From positions 1 through 64,000 of the forward strand of contig JAFWRC010000139.1 of NCBI GenBank assembly GCA_017508825.1: DNA of 64,000 bases. The letters are read 5' to 3'. Below, piece after piece: positions 26,064 through 35,890 of this stretch. The notes under the pieces were generated by a model that was given only the letters and a program-made list of their open reading frames with translations, was not told where the DNA came from and did no database searches. How positions within the stretch are numbered: position 1 is the first letter of the stretch; every line of letters begins with the position of its first letter. A program made the translations under genes and the position numbers. The DNA comes from Lachnospiraceae bacterium (GTDB lineage Bacteria > Bacillota > Clostridia > Lachnospirales > Lachnospiraceae).

Positions 26064-27502
26064 TTCTTTTCCTGCTCCTGAATATAGCTGAGCGGTATCT
26101 TCACAACAAAATCCGTTCCCTCACCTACCACGCTGTTCACCTCGATCGACCCGCGATGCAGCAGGATGGATTTACGCGTCAGAGAAAGCCCGAGCCCCGT
26201 ACCGCTGATCTCCTTGGAATGTGACTTGTCTCCACGGTAAAAACGTTCGTAGATATGCCCCTGCTCCGCTTCCGGGATACCCACACCGGAATCCGAGATA
26301 TCGATAGTCATATACTGATGATCCGCATCCAGCGCGATCTTTACCCAGCCCGGATGCTTGTTATACTTGATACCGTTTTCAATGATATTGGTGATCGCCT
26401 GTGTAAACTTTACCTCATCAATATCCGCATTGACCGGACGATGGCTTTCCAGGATCAGATCCACCTCATTCTTTCTCGCCAGCGGTCCGAGCCGCTTTAC
26501 GATCTGCTCCAGCAGCTCATTGATATTGCGGTTTTCGATCCGAAGATCCGAAGCCCCCTTTTCCATGCGCACCAGATTCAACAGGTCCGTGATGATCTCA
26601 TTTTCCCGGTCGATCTCTACGGAAATATCCTGCATGAAATCCTTGTACACTTCCACCGGAACCTCTTCCTGTACATTCAGAGAATCTGCCAGTACCTTAA
26701 TGGATGCGATCGGAGTCTTCAGTTCATGGGAGACATTACTCACAAATTCCTGTCTGGAATCATCCAGCACTTTAAGGCGCTGCCGCAGCTTATTAAACGC
26801 CTCCACGATCTCCTGTGTTTCTTTGTAATCCGATACCACCGGTGTTTCATCATCAAAGGTGACCACACTGCCGATGGCTTTGGTCACACGGTCAAACGGC
26901 CGAACGATCACACCTGCCACGATCGCAGCGATACCGACTACCAGCATCATAAAAACGATCTCGATGATCACGGCACGCCTTCCGATATCCGCTGCATTAC
27001 GAAAAATGTCCGCAGTGGATGCGCTGATCAGCAGCACCCCTTCCGTTTGCTCCTCCTCACCCGGTTTGGTCAGCGGCACGATAGGAACCACCACTTCGAT
27101 ATACCGGCTGCCCGAATCATAATTGGTGATCGTCTTCCCCTGATAACAGCGTATCACTTCCTCGCCGATCATCGTCTTACCGACACTGATATCATAGGTA
27201 TCTGCAAGCACCCGGAAGTTCTCATCGATCACGATGATGCGCCCCTCAAAAAACATGGAAAGCTGTTGCAGCTGGGCCTCGATCAGTTCTGAAGACGGAT
27301 TTTGCAGATAGTTATAGCTGATCAGTTTATTTGCCGTAATGCGGGCTGCCTCCATAACCTCCATCGTTCTTTCCGACACCAGCTGGGAACGGTAATTACT
27401 CAGCTGGGCATAACGCATGACTTCCGCCGTCAGCAGCCCCACCAACAATATAATGATAAATATCCGAAGTCGAAAGCTTCGAAGAATTGTAAATCTTTTC
27501 AT
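26060..27502 (-). CDS. Sensor histidine kinase (HAMP, HisKA, HATPase)
   Basis: 480 residues: TM (10-28), extracellular domain (30-170), TM (185-208), HAMP (209-260), HisKA (FVSNVSHELKTPIASIKVL near 262) and HATPase with GTGLGLSLTRK. It overlaps the response regulator gene upstream and the GerMN lipoprotein gene downstream by 4 bp each, making a tightly coupled regulator-kinase-lipoprotein unit. The overall layout resembles WalK/MtrB kinases that monitor the envelope. The signal is unknown. Confidence 0.95.
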   Translation of the reverse strand: MKRFTILRSFRLRIFIIILLVGLLTAEVMRYAQLSNYRSQLVSERTMEVMEAARITANKLISYNYLQNPSSELIEAQLQQLSMFFEGRIIVIDENFRVLADTYDISVGKTMIGEEVIRCYQGKTITNYDSGSRYIEVVVPIVPLTKPGEEEQTEGVLLISASTADIFRNAADIGRRAVIIEIVFMMLVVGIAAIVAGVIVRPFDRVTKAIGSVVTFDDETPVVSDYKETQEIVEAFNKLRQRLKVLDDSRQEFVSNVSHELKTPIASIKVLADSLNVQEEVPVEVYKDFMQDISVEIDRENEIITDLLNLVRMEKGASDLRIENRNINELLEQIVKRLGPLARKNEVDLILESHRPVNADIDEVKFTQAITNIIENGIKYNKHPGWVKIALDADHQYMTIDISDSGVGIPEAEQGHIYERFYRGDKSHSKEISGTGLGLSLTRKSILLHRGSIEVNSVVGEGTDFVVKIPLSYIQEQEKK

Positions 27503-28191
27503 CCTTTATAGAAATATCCCACGCCCCATTTGGTCTGTACGTACTTCGGCGCGCCCGGTGTTTCCTCCACCTTCTCGCGCAAACGCCGCACGTGCACATC
27601 CACGGTACGCGCATCGCCCGAATACTCCTTGCCCCACACCAGTTCCTTTAACTGATCCCTGCTGTAGACTTTTCCGGGATGTGTTACCAACAGTTCCAGG
27701 ATATCAAATTCCTTGGCCGTCAGATTAATCTCTCTGCCCTGAATATATAATCTGCGATTATCAATATCAAAACGAAACTCACCGTTCTCCACGATACCCG
27801 GATTGGCCGGCTTCGGCGCTTCCTTCTTTTTTCCGCGCCGCATAAATACCTTGATGCGCGCCTTCACTTCCAGAATGTTAAACGGCTTGGTGATGTAATC
27901 ATCCGCTCCGGATTCAAATCCCATGATCTTATCCATATCGGTGCCTTTTGCCGTAAGGAAGATGATCGGCACATCCGAAAAAGAACGGATCTGACGGCAT
28001 ACTTCCATACCGTCGATCTTCGGCAGCATCAGATCCAGAAGGATCAGATCATACGCATTGCTGCGTGCCAGTTCCAATGCTTCCTCTCCGTCATATGCCG
28101 CATCCGTTTCCAGACCATCCTGCTCAATACTGTATTTCAAACCTTTTACGATTGCTTTTTCATCATCAACGATCAGTACTTTTCCTGCCAT
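27499..28191 (-). CDS. OmpR-family response regulator
   Basis: 230 residues: receiver domain with Asp in LILLDLMLP and Lys in DDYITKPF, then a winged-helix DNA-binding domain (130-230) ending ARTVDVHVRRLREKVEETP. It is the partner of the kinase it overlaps. Target genes may include the flanking comEA and comEC, but no operator was identified. Confidence 0.95.
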   Translation of the reverse strand: MAGKVLIVDDEKAIVKGLKYSIEQDGLETDAAYDGEEALELARSNAYDLILLDLMLPKIDGMEVCRQIRSFSDVPIIFLTAKGTDMDKIMGFESGADDYITKPFNILEVKARIKVFMRRGKKKEAPKPANPGIVENGEFRFDIDNRRLYIQGREINLTAKEFDILELLVTHPGKVYSRDQLKELVWGKEYSGDARTVDVHVRRLREKVEETPGAPKYVQTKWGVGYFYKG

Positions 28192-28240
28192 ACTCTATAT
28201 CCTTCTGTATATCGTCCGGCAAAGATCACCGGCCGTCTTG

Positions 28241-28891
28241 TCATCTCACTGCGATATCATCCTGTAGTTTTTCATAGGTTGCATTTCCGATCCCGGAGAC
28301 CTGCTTCAGTTCTTCCGTACTGCCAAATCCGCCGTGTTCTTCACGATAGGCCAGTATTGCTTCCGCTTTGGTCTCACCGATCCCGGTCAGCTGCATCAGT
28401 TCCTCTTTCGATGCCCGGTTCAGATCCAGCCTTCCTTCCGCGTCATATGCTCCCGCCGGTGTATCGCTGCTTTCTCCGATGCCTCCCGACAGCGATCCCG
28501 CTTCCTCTTCCGTCGGGATATGATACTGCATGCCATCCCCGATCACCGCTGCCAGATTACAGTAGGCCTCCGCAGCGTCTTCCGTAAAACCGCCTGCCAT
28601 TTCGATCACTTCATAGAGGCGGCTTCCCTCCGGCAGTTCATACACTCCCGGTTTCTGTACGGCGCCGCTGACATGCACAAAACACACAGCCGGCTTAACT
28701 TCCTCTGCCTCTGTGTGCTCGTCCTCAGTTTCCTCTGTTTCGGACTGCTCCGTTTCCGGCCCTGTGAAGTTTGCTCCACCTGCGGCCGATCGTTCTAACT
28801 GTCCCGTCAGATATGTCTGTGCGGATCCGCACCCTGTCAGAAATAAAACTATTACAACTACGGTCAGAAAATCTGGTTTCCTGTTTCTCAT
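28241..28891 (-). CDS. comEA: ComEA-like DNA-binding lipoprotein (SLBB + helix-hairpin-helix)
   Basis: 216 residues. The N-terminus ends in a lipobox (FLTGCG), so the protein appears lipid-anchored, unlike the simple membrane anchor of B. subtilis ComEA. An acidic linker (45-65) precedes an SLBB domain (70-125, VHVSGAVQKPGVYELPEG) and a C-terminal pair of helix-hairpin-helix motifs (LTGIGETKAEAILAYRE and VSGIGNATYEKL). It would bind incoming DNA for ComEC, encoded 3 kb downstream in the same direction. Confidence 0.93.
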   Translation of the reverse strand: MRNRKPDFLTVVVIVLFLTGCGSAQTYLTGQLERSAAGGANFTGPETEQSETEETEDEHTEAEEVKPAVCFVHVSGAVQKPGVYELPEGSRLYEVIEMAGGFTEDAAEAYCNLAAVIGDGMQYHIPTEEEAGSLSGGIGESSDTPAGAYDAEGRLDLNRASKEELMQLTGIGETKAEAILAYREEHGGFGSTEELKQVSGIGNATYEKLQDDIAVR

Positions 28892-29049
28892 GATGTGCTC
28901 CTTCTACACGTGCTAAGCGTGCAAAAGGCCTTCTCAGACATCATTTGCAAGTTTTATTTTAAGATATCGTGATTCAAGATTCAAGAAGTTTTCAAAAAAA
29001 ATTGTAAGTGCGTCAAGGGTGTTTTAAGCAAAGCAGAAAATCCGGAAAA

Positions 29050-30477
29050 TCATTCCAGCTGTGAATGCATCTGTGCATCCAGTGCCTCCAGTTCCGCTCG
29101 GGGATCTTCCCCGTCCCACACACGTGTATACGCCTGCTCCAGTTTTGCCCAGAAATTGGAAAGCTGTAACAGTTTCAGAAGCGACACGCTGTCTCTGTAG
29201 ATCACACGTACCACATCTTCTGCCGAAAGGATATCTTCCGCAAGACTGCCGACACAGGGCAGTTTTCCGGTACGTTCATACAGCGAATCCGTCATCTCAT
29301 ACATCAGGTATTCCGCAAACAGATCTGCGCTTTCGCTCTGTTCCGAATAGCCGTTGACTACGATGCAGCTGGTTTCCGACAAGCCGCGCGCGATATGCGC
29401 ATTATCCACGCCGGGCAGCTGCGCCACACCATAACCATATGCAAATTCCCCGTTATCGCACATCCGCTTCAGCGTAGAAAGGGCATCCGTCGTTGCGATG
29501 GTAAACAGGGTCTTCCCTTCGAGAAACTGCTGCAGCACGGATTCGTAACTGCTTTCTTTGGATTCGATGGAAAAGAATTCGTGCAGTCCCTGATACACCG
29601 TCATACACTGTACGGTATCTTCATTGCAGATATCGAGGATTCCCGGATTATCACCGAAGCTGCCGCCCACATCCATATAAGCGCCGGTAAAGAAATAATT
29701 ATAATAAATATCCGACACGTCCCACAGAAAGAAGTTTTCCATGCCTTCCGGCGCTGCCGTATCCGTTGCCAGTTCCATGATATCTTCGATCGATGACGGG
29801 ATCATCGCCTTCGTACGTTCCGCGATCTTCTGCTGCCATTCTTCTTCCGTAAAGCCCTCCGGCACGCCTGCTTCTTCTGCCATTTCCTGCATCGCCATTG
29901 CGGCATCATCATCCGCATCTTCGTCTGCAGTGGCTCCTGCCAGTTCACTGCGCAGCGACGTTTCCGCCATCTGCGAAAGATAGGTCTGGTTGTACAGCAA
30001 AAAAGCCGTATCAAAATAGAACGGATATGCATAGACCTGTCCGCGATACGTTACTGCATCCAATGCGTTGGAAGGAAAATTGAAATCGTTTAAGATGTGT
30101 TCGGGATCTCCCGGCACCTGCACAAGTCCTGCCAGTGCTGCCTTTTCCAGAGAATCCGAACCCGCAATATACAGGTCCGGCGCCGCAAGCTCCGCAGTCG
30201 GCCGCACGCTTGCCTCATTGATCTCTTCGATGTACTCAAGCCCGGATCGTAATACAGGCTCTACACGCACGCCTTCACGCTCATAAAAAGCAAGCGCTGC
30301 GCTGTTTAAGTACTCTGTCAGCGCAGCATCTGTATACCACAAGGTGATCGTTTTGGTTTCTTTCGGGACCGGCAGGATCTCCGGCGCATCACCATCTCCG
30401 GATGGCTGCAGTGCCAGATACAGGCCGCCCAAAAGAAACACGATCAGAAACATATAAATGTAAGTCTTTGCACGCAT
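29050..30477 (-). CDS. Extracellular solute-binding protein family 1, membrane-anchored
   Basis: 475 residues. An N-terminal hydrophobic helix (8-25) lacks a lipobox cysteine, so it probably anchors the protein rather than being cleaved. The rest has the family-1 binding protein pattern (TITLWYTDAALTEYL), with an acidic insert around 175-200 (DEDADDDAAM). No permease or ATPase gene is adjacent, so an ABC transport role is uncertain. It follows argD by 4 bp. Confidence 0.8.
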   Translation of the reverse strand: MRAKTYIYMFLIVFLLGGLYLALQPSGDGDAPEILPVPKETKTITLWYTDAALTEYLNSAALAFYEREGVRVEPVLRSGLEYIEEINEASVRPTAELAAPDLYIAGSDSLEKAALAGLVQVPGDPEHILNDFNFPSNALDAVTYRGQVYAYPFYFDTAFLLYNQTYLSQMAETSLRSELAGATADEDADDDAAMAMQEMAEEAGVPEGFTEEEWQQKIAERTKAMIPSSIEDIMELATDTAAPEGMENFFLWDVSDIYYNYFFTGAYMDVGGSFGDNPGILDICNEDTVQCMTVYQGLHEFFSIESKESSYESVLQQFLEGKTLFTIATTDALSTLKRMCDNGEFAYGYGVAQLPGVDNAHIARGLSETSCIVVNGYSEQSESADLFAEYLMYEMTDSLYERTGKLPCVGSLAEDILSAEDVVRVIYRDSVSLLKLLQLSNFWAKLEQAYTRVWDGEDPRAELEALDAQMHSQLE

Positions 30478-30481
30478 GCTC

Positions 30482-31669
30482 TTACAGGCACTCCTTTAAG
30501 ATCTCAAGCATCGCGTCCACATCTGCTTCCGTGATCACCAGAGGCGGCAGGAAACGGATGATGTTGGTGCCGGCATTGATGAGTACCAGCCCCTTATCCA
30601 ATGCCTTGTTAATGATCTCGGCTACCGGATGATCAAACTCCAGTCCCTGCATCAGACCCACACCTCTGTGCTCCACTACGTCTGCCTGCGCCGCTGCGAT
30701 CTCATCCAGCTTTTCATAGAGATATGCGCCGACGCGGCGTACGTTCTCCAATACCTTCTTATTCTCAAACTGGCGGAACACTTCCACGATCGCTGCACCT
30801 GCCAGCGGATTGCCGCCGTAGGTCGTACCATGATCGCCCGCTACCAGGCTGTTCTGTCCAACCTTTTCCGTCATCAAAAATGCGCCGACCGGCACACCGC
30901 AGCCCAGAGCTTTCGCCGTAGTCATGATATCCGGTTTTACACCGTAACGCTGCCAAGCGTAATACTCACCGGTACGTCCCATGCCACACTGGATCTCATC
31001 CAGGATCAGCAGGATGTCCTTCTCATCACAGATGGCACGCACTTCTTTTAAGAAATCTTCCTGTCCCGGATAGATACCGCCCTCGCCCTGTACCGTCTCC
31101 ATGATGATCGCACAGGTCTTGTCATTGATCAGCGCCTTTACACTGTCAATATTGTTGTACTCTGCAAAACGGATATTGCCGATCATCGGCTCGAACGCTT
31201 CCCGGTATGCTTTCTTTCCGGTTACGGAAAGTGCGCCGAAAGTACGTCCATGGAAGGAATGCTCCATAGCAATGATCTCGTGATCCGTCGCGCCGTCTTT
31301 CAGGTACGCATATTTTCTTGCCGCTTTCAAAGCGCCTTCCACGGCTTCGGCACCGCTGTTGGTAAAGAAGACACGATCCATACCGGATGCTTTCTTTACT
31401 GCCTTGGCTGCTTCGATCGCCGGTACATTATAGTAATAGTTTGAAGTATGAAGGATCTTATCCACCTGTGCTTTTACGGCATCGTTATATTCCTTATTGC
31501 CATAGCCCAGTGCAAATACGCCGATCCCGGATACAAAATCCAGATACGACTTTCCTTCGATATCATAAAGATGCACGCCCTCGCCATGATCAAATACCAC
31601 CTGATACCGGTTGTAGGTATGTAACAGGGCTGCTTCCGCCTCGTTGATATAATCCTGCATCTGACTCAT
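30482..31669 (-). CDS. argD: Acetylornithine aminotransferase
   Basis: 395 residues, a PLP-dependent class III aminotransferase converting N-acetylglutamate semialdehyde to N-acetylornithine. Family marks: NSGAEAVEGALKAARKY, FHGRTFGALSVTGK, ILDEIQCGMGRTG and the PLP lysine in MTTAKALGCG. An AGGTGAG site precedes the ATG. It follows argB and argJ in the same direction. argC is not in the window, so it must lie elsewhere or be absent. Confidence 0.95.
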   Translation of the reverse strand: MSQMQDYINEAEAALLHTYNRYQVVFDHGEGVHLYDIEGKSYLDFVSGIGVFALGYGNKEYNDAVKAQVDKILHTSNYYYNVPAIEAAKAVKKASGMDRVFFTNSGAEAVEGALKAARKYAYLKDGATDHEIIAMEHSFHGRTFGALSVTGKKAYREAFEPMIGNIRFAEYNNIDSVKALINDKTCAIIMETVQGEGGIYPGQEDFLKEVRAICDEKDILLILDEIQCGMGRTGEYYAWQRYGVKPDIMTTAKALGCGVPVGAFLMTEKVGQNSLVAGDHGTTYGGNPLAGAAIVEVFRQFENKKVLENVRRVGAYLYEKLDEIAAAQADVVEHRGVGLMQGLEFDHPVAEIINKALDKGLVLINAGTNIIRFLPPLVITEADVDAMLEILKECL

Positions 31670-31699
31670 AATTCATCTCACCTTTCTTATTTTGGATCA

Positions 31700-32590
31700 T
31701 TACTCCATATTTGCTCCATCCGGAGCGATCATCGTACCGATGCCCTGTCGGGTAAATACTTCCAGCAGCAGGCAGTGCGCCAGACGTCCGTCCAGGATAT
31801 GCACCCGCTGTACACCGCTCTCGATCGCATCGATGCAGTTACCCAGCTTCGGCAGCATACCGCCGCCGATGATCCCGCCGTCGATCAGTGCTCTTGCTTC
31901 GGAAGCGCTGATGCTGGAGATAAAGGAAGACTTATCGTTGATGTCACGGTACAGGCCCTCGATATCCGTTAAGAATGCAAGCTTCTCCGCACCGACTGCC
32001 TTTGCTACGGCACACGCCGCATCATCCGCATTGATGTTGTAACTGTCAAAATGATCATCCATACCGATCGGGCAAACGATCGGCAGAAAATCCTTATCGA
32101 TCAGATCTAAGAGGATCTTCGGATTCACCTCCGTGATCTGTCCGACAAAACCGATGTCCTTGCCGTCGGAATAACGCTTTTCCACCTTCAGCAGGTTGCC
32201 GTCCTTACCGGAAACACCCACAGCATGCACGCCAAGTTCCTCCACCATGGATACCAGACGCTTGTTGACTTTATTCAGTACCATCTCGGCGATCTCCATG
32301 GTCTCGGCATCGGTCACACGCAGGCCGTTGACGAACTCTGCTTCCTTGCCGACCTTCTTTACCCATGAAGAGATCTCCTTGCCGCCGCCGTGCACGATGA
32401 TCGGTTTGAACCCGACCAGTTTCAGCAGTGTCACATCCTTGATGACATTCTTCTGCAACTCCGGATCTGCCATGGCGCTGCCGCCGTATTTAACAACGAT
32501 GATCCGACGGTTATACTTCTGGATATAAGGAAGCGCCTCGATCAGCACCTCCGCCTTTTCGATCAGTTTATCAATATCTTTTGAATACAT
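31700..32590 (-). CDS. argB: Acetylglutamate kinase
   Basis: 296 residues, phosphorylating N-acetylglutamate in arginine synthesis. The amino-acid-kinase fold is shown by [11 protein letters not shown] near residue 28, [29 protein letters not shown] and [11 protein letters not shown]. The ATG at 32590 has GGGAGG 9 bp upstream; an upstream in-frame start adds residues lacking conservation. Confidence 0.95.
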   Translation of the reverse strand: MYSKDIDKLIEKAEVLIEALPYIQKYNRRIIVVKYGGSAMADPELQKNVIKDVTLLKLVGFKPIIVHGGGKEISSWVKKVGKEAEFVNGLRVTDAETMEIAEMVLNKVNKRLVSMVEELGVHAVGVSGKDGNLLKVEKRYSDGKDIGFVGQITEVNPKILLDLIDKDFLPIVCPIGMDDHFDSYNINADDAACAVAKAVGAEKLAFLTDIEGLYRDINDKSSFISSISASEARALIDGGIIGGGMLPKLGNCIDAIESGVQRVHILDGRLAHCLLLEVFTRQGIGTMIAPDGANME

Positions 32591-32612
32591 AGTTTTTTCC
32601 TCCCGAGTGAAA

Positions 32613-33848
32613 TTAGGACCGATAGTCCGCATTGATCTTGACATAATCGTAGGTCAGATCACAGCCCCAGGCCGTAGCCTCTTCGGTGCCTTCATGCATA
32701 TCCACAAAAACCGTCACCTCATCTGTTTCCATGATCTTCTTTGCCAGATCCTCATCAAAAGCAAGCGGTGTACCTTTGTCAAATACCTGCAGTCTGCCTG
32801 CCTTGCTTTCAAAGAACAGTTCCACATCGTTCTGGTCAAACTGTGCACCGGAGTATCCCATCGCGCACAGGAAACGTCCGAAGTTTGCATCGCAGCCGTA
32901 GATCGCTGCCTTGGAAAGGTTCGATCCTACGATCGCACGGGATAAGGTTCTCGCATCGTCCTTCGATCTTGCATTCACGACCTTTGCTTCAAACAGTTTG
33001 CTGGCGCCTTCTCCGTCTCCGGCCATCCGGCGTGCAAGATATCTGCATACGGTAAACAATGCTTCATAAAAGATCTGATATGCCTCGCCCTTGTCTGCAA
33101 TGACCGGGTTCTCTGCCAGGCCGTTTGCCATAATAAGCAATGTATCATTGGTAGAAGTATCACCGTCTACCGTGATCATATTGAAGGTATCTTTGATCAC
33201 TTCACTGAGAGCCTCCTGCAGCAGAGACTTCTCGATCGCCAGGTCTGTGGTAAGAAAACCGAGCATAGTACACATATTGGGATGGATCATACCGGAACCC
33301 TTGCTCATACCGCCAAGAGTAACCGTCTTGCCTGCGACCTCAAAGGTCACGGCGATCTCTTTGTTGATGGTATCCGTCGTCATGATCGCTTTGGATGCCG
33401 CCGTACCTGCTTCCGCCGTATGCGCCAGCGTCTTGCTCATCTTTGCCACGCCGCTCACCAGCTTGTCCACCGGAAGCTGCATGCCGATCACACCGGTGGA
33501 TGCAACAGCTACACTCTTCGCCGGTATATTTAATTCCTTCTCTACAGCCTTCGCCGTTGCCTCGCAGGCATCCCAGCCTTCCTGACCGGTACATGCATTT
33601 GCGATACCGGAATTCACTACAACAGCCTGCATCTTCGCACCGGATGCAACGATCTTCTGATCCCACTGCACACAGGCAGCCTTTACAACATTGCTGGTAA
33701 AGGTTCCGGCACAGGTACATGGTACCTCCGAATAAACCATTGCCATATCCGTACGGTTCTTATATTTGATCTCCGCCTCAGCGCACGCCGCCTGAAAACC
33801 TTTTGCAGACGTCACGCCACCGGCGATTTCTTTGATATATTCCTGCAT
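32613..33848 (-). CDS. argJ: Bifunctional ornithine acetyltransferase / N-acetylglutamate synthase
   Basis: 411 residues. It recycles the acetyl group from N-acetylornithine to glutamate. The precursor is self-cleaved before the Thr in [13 protein letters not shown] (about residue 190), and KGSGMIHP lies just upstream. DGDTSTNDT and the C-terminal [16 protein letters not shown] are also typical. The start at 33848 is chosen because GGAG lies 7 bp upstream, whereas the ATG two codons earlier abuts it. Confidence 0.95.
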   Translation of the reverse strand: MQEYIKEIAGGVTSAKGFQAACAEAEIKYKNRTDMAMVYSEVPCTCAGTFTSNVVKAACVQWDQKIVASGAKMQAVVVNSGIANACTGQEGWDACEATAKAVEKELNIPAKSVAVASTGVIGMQLPVDKLVSGVAKMSKTLAHTAEAGTAASKAIMTTDTINKEIAVTFEVAGKTVTLGGMSKGSGMIHPNMCTMLGFLTTDLAIEKSLLQEALSEVIKDTFNMITVDGDTSTNDTLLIMANGLAENPVIADKGEAYQIFYEALFTVCRYLARRMAGDGEGASKLFEAKVVNARSKDDARTLSRAIVGSNLSKAAIYGCDANFGRFLCAMGYSGAQFDQNDVELFFESKAGRLQVFDKGTPLAFDEDLAKKIMETDEVTVFVDMHEGTEEATAWGCDLTYDYVKINADYRS

Positions 33849-33917
33849 AATCATTCTCCTATAAAAGTCATCGACTAATTTTCCCTTGGTTATATAAATT
33901 ACGGAAAAGCCAACATT

Positions 33918-34364
33918 TTATTGGTTGAATGCCGTGATATTTGCCTCGTTAAGGGTGAAGTCGTAATAGTTCAGATCTTCACGCTTTGTCCAGCCGATGC
34001 AGTTCCAGAACGCATTGCCGATATCATTTCTCGTAAATGCGATCAGAGACACCTTGTTGATCTGCTCCGCTTTGAGGGCATTCATGCAAAAAACCACCAT
34101 GGCTTTTCCGATCCCTCGTCGTCGGTGTCCTTCCGCTACGCACACATGGTATAAGCACCCGCGTCGTCCGTCGTGCCCGCACAGGATCGCGCCGATGATC
34201 TCGCCGTCTTCCTCTGCTACCACACTGCTGGTGGGATTACGTTTCAAAAAGCGTGCTACGCCCTCTCTGGAATCATCTACACTTCGGATCCCAAAGCCAT
34301 GGATCGTCATCCAGAGCGCCTTTACCTTATCATAATCCTCGATCACCATTGTACGAATCGTCAT
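33918..34364 (-). CDS. GNAT-family N-acetyltransferase
   Basis: 148 residues with a GNAT fold; the acetyl-CoA loop is EGHRRRGIGKAMVV near residue 80. It is the first gene after a good promoter and precedes argJ by 69 bp, so it might share the arginine transcript. Whether it acts on a metabolite or a protein is not evident; ArgJ already supplies acetyl transfer in this pathway. Confidence 0.88.
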   Translation of the reverse strand: MTIRTMVIEDYDKVKALWMTIHGFGIRSVDDSREGVARFLKRNPTSSVVAEEDGEIIGAILCGHDGRRGCLYHVCVAEGHRRRGIGKAMVVFCMNALKAEQINKVSLIAFTRNDIGNAFWNCIGWTKREDLNYYDFTLNEANITAFNQ

Positions 34365-34409
34365 AATACTACACCCAACTTCCGTTTTTACCTATAGAAT
34401 AACTATTAT

Positions 34410-34437
34410 ATTATAATGCCTTAGCGGGAAAATGCAA
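34410..34437 (-). promoter_or_regulatory. Promoter of the GNAT-arg gene cluster
   Basis: On the minus strand TTGCAT (34437-34432), 16-bp spacer, TATAAT (34415-34410). The AT-rich stretch after the -10 box could hold an arginine-repressor site, but no clear palindrome is seen. Confidence 0.65.
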
Positions 34438-34444
34438 GGAATTC

Positions 34445-35890
34445 TTAGTTTCGCTTCCATGTCTCCGGGCTGAACAGCACCAGCAGCGGGAACAGTTCCA
34501 ATCGTCCTGCCAGCATATCAAACATCAGCACGATCTTGGAGACCGGTGAGAAGAATGCAAAATTCTGTGTAGGGCCTACCAGCGAGAAACCGGGCCCGAT
34601 GTTGCCGATTGCAGAAGCGACCGCTGTAAAATTGGTCGTAAAATCAAAGCCTTCCAGACTGATGAGCAGCATCGAGATCACAAATAAAGATGCATAGGTG
34701 ATCAGGAAGATATTTGCCGAACGCAGTACCGCGTGCGGGATTGCTTTACCTTCCATCTTCAGCACCTTCACACTGCGCGGATGGCAGAGCTGGGAAAGCT
34801 CTTTTTTTACCGTCTTCAGATAGATCAGGATACGGGAGATCTTGATACCGCCGCAGGTAGATCCCGCGCATCCGCCGATCAGCATCAGCAGGATCAGGAT
34901 CTCACGGGAAAGGGAATGCCAGCGGTCAAAATCTGCAGATGAAAATCCGGCAGTGGTCATAATGGACCCCACCTGGAAAAAGGCATGACGGAAGCCTTCC
35001 TCCAGACCGTAATGATTGTTCAGAACGATATTCGCCGTGATCACCGCAACCGAACACCAGAAAACTCCGGCATACATATTGACCTCTTCCGAACGGAAAG
35101 CATCTTTCCACTTGCGCATCCACAGACAGAAGAAGAAGTTATAATTCAGTCCCGAGAAAAACAGAAAGACCGAAACCACATACTGCACCGGAATGCTGTA
35201 GTCCATAAGGGACGTATTGCGCACGCCGAATCCGCCGGTACTGGTGGTGGTAAATGCCGTACAGATACTGTCAAAAACAGGTGCTCCGGCGATCACCAGG
35301 CAGACAGCCTCCAACGCCGTCAGCGTAAAATAGATGATATACAGATAGAACGCCGTCTGACGCACCTTGGGTGCCATCTTACCGACACTCGGTCCCGGGC
35401 TTTCCGCCTTCATGATATACAGATCCTGTCCGCCGGTGGAAGGGATCAGCGCCAGCATAAAGACCAGCACTCCCATACCGCCGATCAGCTGTATAAAGCA
35501 GCGCCAGAAATTCATACAATGAGAGAGATCTTCTACTGCCGGAACAATGGATGCTCCCGTTGTAGTAAAACCGGAAATACATTCGAACCATGCATCTATA
35601 AAAGAAGGGATCTCACCGCTCAGATAAAAAGGAAGGCAGCCGGTTACAGACAGCAGGATCCAGCTTAAGGAAGTCATGACAAAGCCTTCTCTTGCATAAA
35701 ACGCCGTCTTCTTCGGCTTGACCAGATGGCAGATCAGACCTCCGGCGATCAGCATGATACCGCCGCAGATCAGAAAGAGAATGCCGTTGCTTTCATGATA
35801 ATATAAAGATACCACCAGAGGACAGGCCATCATAAAACCGACGATTTCCAGTACCCGCCCCAGCAGATAAATGATCATTCCGTAATTCAT
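34445..35890 (-). CDS. trkH: Potassium uptake protein TrkH (channel subunit)
   Basis: 481 residues with the four pore-loop/membrane-pair repeats of the Trk/Ktr family, including SGFTTTGAS near residue 110 and FTTTSTGGFG near 220, both holding selectivity-filter glycines. It overlaps the trkA stop by 4 bp. Together they form a gated K+ uptake system in the plasma membrane. Confidence 0.95.
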   Translation of the reverse strand: MNYGMIIYLLGRVLEIVGFMMACPLVVSLYYHESNGILFLICGGIMLIAGGLICHLVKPKKTAFYAREGFVMTSLSWILLSVTGCLPFYLSGEIPSFIDAWFECISGFTTTGASIVPAVEDLSHCMNFWRCFIQLIGGMGVLVFMLALIPSTGGQDLYIMKAESPGPSVGKMAPKVRQTAFYLYIIYFTLTALEAVCLVIAGAPVFDSICTAFTTTSTGGFGVRNTSLMDYSIPVQYVVSVFLFFSGLNYNFFFCLWMRKWKDAFRSEEVNMYAGVFWCSVAVITANIVLNNHYGLEEGFRHAFFQVGSIMTTAGFSSADFDRWHSLSREILILLMLIGGCAGSTCGGIKISRILIYLKTVKKELSQLCHPRSVKVLKMEGKAIPHAVLRSANIFLITYASLFVISMLLISLEGFDFTTNFTAVASAIGNIGPGFSLVGPTQNFAFFSPVSKIVLMFDMLAGRLELFPLLVLFSPETWKRN

